Notes under the pieces: generated by a model
What the model saw: the letters and a program-made list of their open reading frames with translations, nothing else
Databases searched by the model: none
Told to the model about the DNA's origin: nothing
Assembly: GCA_027858555.1 (NCBI GenBank)
Contig: JAQICP010000227.1
Coordinates: 1 to 5,131, forward strand
Origin: Vallitaleaceae bacterium
GTDB lineage: Bacteria > Bacillota > Clostridia > Lachnospirales > Vallitaleaceae
Reading direction: 5' to 3'
Length of the DNA stretch: 5,131 nt
Translations under genes and position numbers: made by a program
In this document: positions 1 to 4,414 of the stretch, piece after piece
How positions within the stretch are numbered: the first letter of the stretch is position 1
How the letters are laid out: the number at the start of each line of letters is the position of its first letter

Positions 1-94
1 TGATCTTTTTGTGCTTCTTATCTTGATTTTGTTTCTTTTTTGTGTGTTTTATTTCGTTGATTTTCTTTTGTGTTGAATGTTTTTCGAAATTCAT
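1..94 (-). CDS. N-terminus of an unidentified lysine-rich protein (partial, runs off the window)
   Basis: Reading leftwards from an ATG at 94-92, 31 codons stay open to the window edge. The peptide begins MNFEKHSTQKK and continues as a run of Lys, Gln, Asn and His with almost no hydrophobic residues (about a third of the residues are Lys). The start is supported by a perfect AAGGAGG five bases upstream (100-106) and by an extended -10 promoter about 100 bp further upstream. There is no signal peptide or membrane segment in the visible part. I do not recognise the family. A basic, low-complexity N-terminus like this could be a flexible tail of a cytoplasmic or nucleic-acid-binding protein, but that is only a guess. 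It is transcribed divergently from dapF. The strong ribosome binding site makes a real gene likely, while its function is unknown. Confidence 0.6.
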   Translation of the reverse strand, partial: MNFEKHSTQKKINEIKHTKKKQNQDKKHKKI

Positions 95-99
95 GAAAT

Positions 100-106
100 C
101 CTCCTT
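100..106 (-). promoter_or_regulatory. Ribosome binding site of the left-edge minus-strand gene
   Basis: The plus strand reads CCTCCTT, which is AAGGAGG on the minus strand, five bases before the ATG at 94. It is the main evidence that the short open frame at the left edge is a true gene start. Confidence 0.65.
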
Positions 107-109
107 ATT

Positions 110-141
110 AAATAAGAAAAGACGTAAACCTATTCTTATTT
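110..141. repeat. Inverted repeat in the leader of the left-edge gene
   Basis: AAATAAGAA (110-118) and TTCTTATTT (133-141) are perfect 9-base inverted arms around a 14-base loop. In the minus-strand transcript the hairpin would end four bases before the Shine-Dalgarno at 106-100, so it could affect ribosome access, or it could be a DNA-binding site. It has no T-run and is not a convincing terminator in either direction. The arms are pure A+T except for one base, so chance is possible. Confidence 0.35.
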
Positions 142-157
142 GAACAAACTGTCATTA

Positions 158-181
158 ACTTTAACACAAATGAGTTAAAGT
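158..181. repeat. Perfect 8-bp inverted repeat in the divergent intergenic region
   Basis: ACTTTAAC (158-165) and GTTAAAGT (174-181) flank an 8-base spacer. It sits inside the predicted leader of the left-edge minus-strand gene, about 20 bases after its predicted transcription start. It could be an operator or an mRNA hairpin. No known motif was recognised. Confidence 0.35.
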
Positions 182-203
182 ATCAGGTCGTTTTGCCTAG
201 CTT

Positions 204-232
204 ATTATATCAAATAAGTATGAAGAGATAAA
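204..232 (-). promoter_or_regulatory. Probable extended -10 promoter of the left-edge gene
   Basis: On the minus strand TGA-TATAAT (212-204) is a perfect extended -10 element. A weak -35, TTTATC (232-227), lies 17 bases upstream. Transcription would start near 197, giving an untranslated leader of about 100 bases. A 6-bp inverted repeat, CTTATT (201-206) and AATAAG (213-218), is centred on the -10 box and could be an operator. Confidence 0.5.
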
Positions 233-313
233 GAAATATTCATTTATTTAGTCAAAATTTAACATTTGTCTTTATTATTAAGGAATTTGATTAAGATTTG
301 TCATACTTTTACA

Positions 314-331
314 ACATCTATTTAAAGATGT
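314..331. repeat. Small inverted repeat upstream of dapF
   Basis: ACATCT (314-319) and AGATGT (326-331) flank ATTTAA and are followed by an alternating TA tract. There is no T-run, so it is not a terminator. A second imperfect palindrome, TTGGGTTT-T-AAACTCAA (362-378), lies 22 bp before the dapF -35 box. Either could be an operator, and neither matches a motif I know. Confidence 0.25.
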
Positions 332-400
332 ATATATATAAAAATTCTGCCTTATCTATACTTGGGTTTTAAACTCAACTATGAGATAATAAAATAAGTA

Positions 401-429
401 TTGAAAAACTCAGCATATTCAGATATAAT
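401..429 (+). promoter_or_regulatory. dapF-dapL promoter, SigA type
   Basis: TTGAAA (401-406) and TATAAT (424-429) are separated by exactly 17 bases, a near-consensus vegetative promoter. Transcription would start near 436, giving a short leader of about 34 bases that leaves no room for a lysine riboswitch or T-box. The ribosome binding site AAAGGAG (456-462) follows, seven bases before the dapF ATG. An 11-base sequence AATAAGTAKTG occurs just before the -35 box (393-403) and again across the -10 box (427-437). Confidence 0.75.
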
Positions 430-469
430 AAGTAGTGTTATTGATTAGTACCACTAAAGGAGAGTAAAC

Positions 470-1303
470 ATGGATTTTACTAAAATGCAAGGCTGTGGCA
501 ATGATTATATCTATATCAATGGATTTGAAGAAACTGTAACTAATCCTTATGAACTCAGTATAGCTATGAGTGATCGGCACTTTGGAATTGGTGGAGATGG
601 GATTGTTTTGATTCTGCCTTCAGAGGTTAGTGATTTTAGAATGCGCATGTTTAATGCTGACGGTTCAGAGGCACAGATGTGTGGCAATGCCATTAGATGT
701 GTTGGCAAGTATGTGTACGACAATAAAATGACGGGTAAAGAATTACTAGAGATAGAAACATTAGCAGGCATTAAAGTTTTAGAACTGACAGTTGAAGACG
801 AATTGGTAGAAACTGTTAGAGTAGATATGGGAGAACCTATTCTCTTGTCTGATTTAATACCAGTTCGTGCGAAAGGCACGAAAGCACCACATGTTAACAT
901 AACACTTGAAGAAGATACCTTTGATTTTACTTGTGTATCAATGGGTAATCCACATGCAATCACTTTTGTTGATGAGATTACAGATAAGCAGATTCATGTT
1001 TATGGTCCACAGATAGAAGAAAATCCATTTTTTCCAGATAAAACTAAAGTTGAGTTTGCGAGTATTTTTAATCACGGGACTATCGATATGCGCGTATGGG
1101 AAAGAGGCAGTGGAGAAACGTTGGCATGCGGTACCGGTTCGTGTGCAACTTTGGTAGCAGCGGTGCTCGGTGGTAAAACAGATAGAGAAGTCATCATACG
1201 ATTACTCGGTGGTGATTTGTACGTTGAATGGGACGCCGAGACTAATCATATATTTATGACAGGTCCAGCGGAAGTTGTATTTACGGGCACTTGGTCTTTA
1301 TAA
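470..1303 (+). CDS. dapF: Diaminopimelate epimerase DapF
   Basis: Converts LL-2,6-diaminopimelate to the meso form, the direct precursor of lysine and of the peptidoglycan cross-linking residue. It is a cytoplasmic, cofactor-independent two-base racemase. The 277-residue length is normal for the family. The two pseudo-symmetric halves each carry a catalytic cysteine: Cys71 in the MCGNAIRC motif (70-77) and Cys220 in the ACGTGSCA motif (219-226). Substrate-contact motifs are also present: GCGNDYI near 8-14, GNPH at 159-162 and ERGSGET at 211-217. No key residue is missing. The ATG has an AAAGGAG site seven bases upstream, and the protein begins MDFTKMQGCGNDY as expected. The gene ends with tandem TAA stops and lies 22 bp before dapL, whose product makes its substrate. 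Confidence 0.97.
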   Translation: MDFTKMQGCGNDYIYINGFEETVTNPYELSIAMSDRHFGIGGDGIVLILPSEVSDFRMRMFNADGSEAQMCGNAIRCVGKYVYDNKMTGKELLEIETLAGIKVLELTVEDELVETVRVDMGEPILLSDLIPVRAKGTKAPHVNITLEEDTFDFTCVSMGNPHAITFVDEITDKQIHVYGPQIEENPFFPDKTKVEFASIFNHGTIDMRVWERGSGETLACGTGSCATLVAAVLGGKTDREVIIRLLGGDLYVEWDAETNHIFMTGPAEVVFTGTWSL

Positions 1304-1325
1304 TAAAGTTTTCTAGGAGGAAGAT

Positions 1326-2564
1326 ATGGCAGAAAGTTACATACAAGATTTAATCGCAGATAGAATTGGCGGCAATAAATTTGGTAAAGGTACAGTTATT
1401 TATAAGTTCGAAAAAATCAAGAGAGCAAAAGCTGCAGCAATGGCAGCGCATCCAGGTATGACTATTATTGATATGGGTGTTGGTGAACCTGATGCTATGG
1501 CTGATGCGGGTATTATTAATACCCTTTGTACAGAAGCGAACAAATGGGAAAACAGGAACTATGCAGATAATGGCATACCTGCGTTTAAAGAGGCGGTTGT
1601 CAGATATATGGAGAAAGTCTTTGGTGTTAAAGGTCTTGACCCTACTACTGAAGTTAACCATTCAATTGGTTCAAAACCGGCCCTTGCTATGATGGCGCAA
1701 GCATTTATAAATCCAGGTGACGTGACACTTATGACAGTGCCAGGGTATCCTATTATGGGTACAATGACAAAATGGTTAGGTGGCGAAGTGTATGATATGC
1801 CACTTACGCCGGACAATAAATTTTTACCAGACTTAGATAGTATACCTAAAGCTATTGTGAAGAAGGCAAAGCTACTATATTTAAACTATCCAAACAATCC
1901 AACTGGTGCCACTGCTACAAAAGCGTTCTTTAAGAAAGTGATTCAATTTGCTAAGGATCATAATATTATCGTGATTCACGATGCAGCTTATGCAGCACTT
2001 ACTTTTGATGACTATAAGCCTCTAAGCTTTTTATCCATACAAGGTGCGAAGTCTGTAGGTGTTGAGATTCAGTCAATATCAAAAGCTTTTAATATGACAG
2101 GCTGGAGAATGGCATATGTGGTTGGTAATGAGAAAGTCGTAAGTGCTTTCGCAGCTGTTAAAGATAACAATGATTCAGGGCAATTTAAAGCCATACAGTT
2201 AGCGGCAGCTTACGGGTTAGACCATCCAGAGATAACAGAAGTGACTTCGGACAAATATTCTCGACGACATGATATGTTGGTAGATGTTCTGGGATCACTT
2301 GGTTTCAAAGCTAAAAAGCCAAAGGGTTCTTTCTATCTATATGTGAGTATCCCTAAAGGCACTAAATCGGGAGCAAAATTCAAAACAGCAGAAGATTTTT
2401 CTCAATTTCTGATTAAAGAGAAGTTGATATCAACTGTTCCTTGGGATGATGCCGGTAATTTCGTTCGATTCTCTGTCACATTTTTGGCGATTGATATTAA
2501 TGAAGAGAAAGCTATTATGGATGAAATATACAATCGGTTGAAAGATGTCGAGTTTGTATTTTAG
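1326..2564 (+). CDS. dapL: LL-diaminopimelate aminotransferase DapL
   Basis: A PLP-dependent class I/II aminotransferase. It converts tetrahydrodipicolinate plus glutamate directly to LL-diaminopimelate and 2-oxoglutarate, replacing the DapD/DapC/DapE steps. The length, 412 residues, is normal. The family signature YIQDLIADRIGG opens the protein, followed by IYKFEKIKRAK (25-35), GVGEPD (51-56) and ENRNYADNGI (75-84). PLP-site residues are Asn191 in NYPNNPTG (187-194), Asp219 and Tyr222 in HDAAYAAL, the Schiff-base lysine Lys253 in SKAFNMTGWR (252-261), and Arg261 for the phosphate. Arg381 in FVRFSVTF should bind the substrate carboxylate. The start has AGGAGG five bases upstream (1315-1320). 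Cotranscription with dapF is expected from the 22 bp gap. This route is known in plants, Chlamydia and many anaerobes including Clostridia. Confidence 0.96.
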   Translation: MAESYIQDLIADRIGGNKFGKGTVIYKFEKIKRAKAAAMAAHPGMTIIDMGVGEPDAMADAGIINTLCTEANKWENRNYADNGIPAFKEAVVRYMEKVFGVKGLDPTTEVNHSIGSKPALAMMAQAFINPGDVTLMTVPGYPIMGTMTKWLGGEVYDMPLTPDNKFLPDLDSIPKAIVKKAKLLYLNYPNNPTGATATKAFFKKVIQFAKDHNIIVIHDAAYAALTFDDYKPLSFLSIQGAKSVGVEIQSISKAFNMTGWRMAYVVGNEKVVSAFAAVKDNNDSGQFKAIQLAAAYGLDHPEITEVTSDKYSRRHDMLVDVLGSLGFKAKKPKGSFYLYVSIPKGTKSGAKFKTAEDFSQFLIKEKLISTVPWDDAGNFVRFSVTFLAIDINEEKAIMDEIYNRLKDVEFVF

Positions 2565-2653
2565 AGATGATATGTAAGAGCAAATGATAAGAATGAATCA
2601 ATGAAATGAGTAATTACTATAATGGATGGCAAGTGGATTTTTGCAAGGAATTG

Positions 2654-2682
2654 TTGATATCTCATTCTATCTATTCTATAAT
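2654..2682 (+). promoter_or_regulatory. Probable glnA promoter, SigA type
   Basis: TTGATA (2654-2659) and TATAAT (2677-2682) are separated by exactly 17 bases, with five and six matches to consensus. Transcription would start near 2689 and give a leader of about 320 bases before glnA. The predicted start falls at the base of the hexaloop hairpin and only a few bases before the intrinsic terminator, so RNA from this promoter would meet the terminator at once. That arrangement fits attenuation rather than simple termination of dapL. Confidence 0.7.
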
Positions 2683-2687
2683 GAACA

Positions 2688-2705
2688 TGAAACAATGGCG
2701 TTTCA
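2688..2705 (+). promoter_or_regulatory. Candidate ANTAR-binding hexaloop hairpin (antiterminator) in the glnA leader
   Basis: TGAAAC (2688-2693) pairs perfectly with GTTTCA (2700-2705) around the six-base loop AATGGC (2694-2699). The loop has A at position 1 and G at position 4, the rule known for RNA targets of ANTAR antiterminators such as NasR and EutV. Bases 2697-2705 also form most of the 5' arm of the intrinsic terminator at 2697-2737, so the two structures are mutually exclusive, as expected for the second hairpin of an ANTAR target. An ANTAR gene follows glnA. I scanned the upstream 125 bases for the usual first hexaloop hairpin and found none with a stem of three or more pairs, so this is a single-hairpin or divergent version. 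Confidence 0.6.
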
Positions 2706-2737
2706 GATGAGTTTAGACTCTGTCTGAGCGCCTTTTT
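2697..2737 (+). terminator. Intrinsic terminator: glnA leader attenuator and/or dapL operon terminator
   Basis: GGCG-TT-T-CAGA (2697-2707) pairs with TCTG-AG-CGCC (2723-2732) with one bulged T and one wobble. GAGT (2709-2712) pairs with ACTC (2717-2720) around the tetraloop TTAG, and five Ts follow (2733-2737). It lies 132 bases after the dapL stop and would end the dapF-dapL transcript. Because the glnA promoter lies upstream of it, it must also be passed by glnA transcripts, which makes it a likely attenuator. Confidence 0.85.
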
Positions 2738-2739
2738 GT

Positions 2740-2831
2740 AATTTCTCTACGAGAAACCGTGGACTTGTGATCCACTTTATACACCGTTAGTAAAGTGCCC
2801 ATCAAAAAAAAGGCACTTTGCATGCTAGTAC
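2740..2831 (+). repeat. Tandem leader repeat, unit 1 (92 bp, three hairpins)
   Basis: First of three tandem units beginning AATTTCTC. Hairpin A is TTTCTC-TAC-GAGAAA (2742-2756). Hairpin B is GTGGA (2759-2763) with TCCAC (2771-2775). Hairpin C is AAAGTGCC (2792-2799) with GGCACTTT (2812-2819) around a 12-base A-rich loop. Identity to unit 2 is about 82% by hand count, with most changes outside stems or compensatory. Hairpin C has no T-run after it and is not a proper terminator. Confidence 0.85.
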
Positions 2832-2924
2832 AATTTCTCTTCGAGAAACCGTGTACTTGTGGTACGCTTTGTACACCGTTTGCAAAGTGCCCATCAAAAC
2901 AAATGGCACTTTACACGGCAGCAT
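2832..2924 (+). repeat. Tandem leader repeat, unit 2 (93 bp, three hairpins)
   Basis: Second copy. Hairpin A is TTTCTC-TTC-GAGAAA (2834-2848). Hairpin B is GTGTAC (2851-2856) with GTACGC (2862-2867) around TTGTG. Hairpin C is AAAGTGCC (2884-2891) with GGCACTTT (2905-2912), which can be lengthened by CCGT (2877-2880) pairing with ACGG (2915-2918). Unlike the other units, GTGTAC can alternatively pair perfectly with GTACAC at 2871-2876. Confidence 0.85.
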
Positions 2925-2967
2925 AATTTCTCTTCGAGAAACCGCGTACTTGTAGTACGCTTTATAC
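2925..2967 (+). repeat. Tandem leader repeat, unit 3 (truncated, 43 bp)
   Basis: Third copy, matching unit 2 at 40 of 43 positions before similarity stops. Hairpin A is TTTCTC-TTC-GAGAAA (2927-2941). Hairpin B is a perfect GCGTAC (2944-2949) with GTACGC (2955-2960) around TTGTA. Hairpin C is absent, and its place is taken by a 12-bp palindrome and the glnA ribosome binding site. Confidence 0.85.
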
Positions 2968-2978
2968 TAGTATACAAT
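2950..2978 (+). promoter_or_regulatory. Weak second promoter-like element just before glnA
   Basis: TTGTAG (2950-2955) and TACAAT (2973-2978) are 17 bases apart, with three and five matches to consensus. A start near 2985 would give a leader of about 24 bases that bypasses the attenuator and repeats. The -35 half lies in the loop and stem of hairpin B of repeat unit 3. The weak -35 makes this uncertain. Confidence 0.3.
2963..2974. repeat. Perfect 12-bp palindrome TATACTAGTATA
   Basis: A fully self-complementary dodecamer 34 bases before the glnA start, where repeat unit 3 departs from the other units. It overlaps the weak promoter-like spacer and -10, so a dimeric repressor could act here. 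No known operator was recognised. Confidence 0.4.
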
Positions 2979-3008
2979 ATATCTAATAATAGATTTAAGG
3001 AGGCACTT

Positions 3009-4340
3009 ATGGGCAAAAAAAAGTATACAAAGGTTGATATCAAACGTATTGTGAAGGATGAGGATGTTAAGTTTATAAGGTTACAATTCGTCGATATTTT
3101 TGGCACACTAAAGAATGTGGCCATAACCAATGACCAGTTAGAAAAAGCGCTTAATGATGAAATAGTTTTTGATGGTTCTTCTCTTTCAGGTTTTGTGCGC
3201 ATGGAAGAGTCAGATATGTATCTCAGACCAGATTTATCGACTTTTGAATTGTTTCCATGGCGACCACATCAAGGTAAAGTTGCACGACTCATATGTGATA
3301 TATATGACGTGAATGGAGACCCCTTTAAAGCAGATCCACGTGGCGTGCTCAAAAATGTCTTGGCAGAAGCAAAAGATTTGGGCTATGAACTAGATCTCGG
3401 ACCTGAGTTTGAATTTTTTCTGTTTCATACGGACGAGCACGGGCATCCAACGACTACAACCCATGACAAGGCGGGATACTTTGACCTTGGACCTATTGAT
3501 TTAGGTGAAAACGTCAGAAGAGATATGGTTCTAACCCTAGAGGAGATGGGATTTGAAATACAAGCATCTCATCACGAAGAGGCACATGGTCAACATGAGA
3601 TTGATTTTACTGCATCTGACGCACTAACTGCTGCTGATAATATGGTTACATTTAAACTGGTTGTTAAAGTTATTGCACAAAAACACGGCTTACATGCCAC
3701 ATTTATGCCAAAGCCTATTGGTGGCATCAATGGATCAGGCATGCATTGCAATCTAGTACTATATGATAACCATGGTAAAAATACATTCTATGATGAGGCG
3801 GATCCAGATAAAATATCAATTACTGCCAGGTACTTCATAGGTGGCTTGTTGAAGCATGCAAAAGCGATAACGGCGATTACAAATCCAACCGTTAATTCAT
3901 ATAAAAGATTGGTATATGGTTTTGAAGCACCTATCCATATTGGCTGGTCAACATCCAATGCCAGTCCGCTCATTCGTATACCACATGTGAGAGATGGTAA
4001 TGCAATTATAGAACTCAGAAGCCCAGATTCTTCATGCAATCCTTATCTTGCCATTGCAGTCATATTAAAAGCAGGTCTCGATGGCATCATTTCAAAAGAA
4101 ATGCCACCAGCTATGATGTCCACAGAAGATTTGAACAAGTTAATTGTAGCCCATGAAGCAAAAGATGTATTGCCAGGTGACCTGAATGAGGCATTAAATG
4201 AACTTGAACAAGACGGTACTATAAAGGAAGCTTTAACGGGCATTTATTCAAGTTATAAAAAGGCTAAGTCAATCGAATGGCAGGCTTATTCTAAGACGGT
4301 TCACCCATGGGAAGTAGAGCAGTATATATCCAAGTACTGA
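3009..4340 (+). CDS. glnA: Glutamine synthetase type I (GSI-alpha)
   Basis: Makes glutamine from glutamate, ammonia and ATP in the cytoplasm, normally as a dodecamer, and is the main ammonia-assimilating enzyme. From the ATG at 3009 it has 443 residues, the size of the short GSI-alpha form. There is no sign of the adenylylation-site region of enterobacterial enzymes. The start is set by AAGGAGG at 2997-3003, five bases upstream; the in-frame GTG at 2859 is rejected. Visible motifs: FDGSS (54-58), Arg64 in SGFVRMEESDMY (the glutamine-feedback arginine of Bacillus GS), EFEFF (133-137), HHEEAHGQHEIDF (188-200), NGSGMH (241-246), NSYKRLV (296-302), the flap Glu306 in GFEAP and ELRSPD (335-340). 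Two nucleotide-site positions look altered: Val250 and Ala318 replace residues that are Ser273 and Arg339 in Escherichia coli. It is probably cotranscribed with the ANTAR gene 74 bp downstream. Confidence 0.95.
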   Translation: MGKKKYTKVDIKRIVKDEDVKFIRLQFVDIFGTLKNVAITNDQLEKALNDEIVFDGSSLSGFVRMEESDMYLRPDLSTFELFPWRPHQGKVARLICDIYDVNGDPFKADPRGVLKNVLAEAKDLGYELDLGPEFEFFLFHTDEHGHPTTTTHDKAGYFDLGPIDLGENVRRDMVLTLEEMGFEIQASHHEEAHGQHEIDFTASDALTAADNMVTFKLVVKVIAQKHGLHATFMPKPIGGINGSGMHCNLVLYDNHGKNTFYDEADPDKISITARYFIGGLLKHAKAITAITNPTVNSYKRLVYGFEAPIHIGWSTSNASPLIRIPHVRDGNAIIELRSPDSSCNPYLAIAVILKAGLDGIISKEMPPAMMSTEDLNKLIVAHEAKDVLPGDLNEALNELEQDGTIKEALTGIYSSYKKAKSIEWQAYSKTVHPWEVEQYISKY

Positions 4341-4414
4341 TTGAGATGCTAAGACTTTTATAAAGAAAGCAACTGTTTATATGTGAGTAAGAGACAGTAG
4401 ATAAGGGTGTTACC

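Larger units (their letters stand above)
2565..3008 (+). other. 444-bp non-coding leader and control region between dapL and glnA
   Basis: No credible gene lies here: the open frame that runs into glnA from a GTG at 2859 has no ribosome binding site and translates repeat sequence. The first ~85 bases (2565-2650) show nothing convincing beyond an isolated TATAAT at 2618-2623 without a good -35. From 2654 onward the region contains a promoter, an overlapping hexaloop hairpin and terminator, three tandem hairpin repeats, a 12-bp palindrome and the glnA ribosome binding site, each listed separately. Confidence 0.85.

Noticed and set aside
298..326. Second dapF promoter TTGTCA with TTTAAA.
   Set aside because: Both boxes are weak, and the downstream TTGAAA-17-TATAAT is far better placed and closer to consensus.
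547..963. 138-residue minus-strand frame inside dapF.
   Set aside because: It is antisense to the conserved dapF sequence, with no family resemblance and no ribosome binding site.
2792..2819. Hairpin C of the repeats as additional intrinsic terminators.
   Set aside because: The stems are good, but they are followed by GCATGC or ACACGG and not by a T-run.
2740..2967. The three tandem units as a CRISPR array.
   Set aside because: The whole ~92 bp period is repeated, including what would be spacers, there are only three copies, and no cas genes are present.
2740..2980. A known riboswitch class (glutamine/glnA motif, lysine, T-box) before glnA.
   Set aside because: None of the conserved sequence blocks I know for these classes is present, and the tandem-unit structure does not fit them.
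2859..3008. N-terminal extension of glnA by 50 residues from a GTG at 2859.
   Set aside because: It translates the hairpin repeats and has no ribosome binding site. The ATG at 3009 has a perfect AAGGAGG and matches the usual GSI length and N-terminus.
4341..4414. A terminator or ANTAR hairpin between glnA and the ANTAR gene.
   Set aside because: Only a weak ACTGT/ACAGT pairing with a 17-base loop is visible. There is no T-run and no stem-flanked A-xx-G hexaloop, so cotranscription is the simpler reading.
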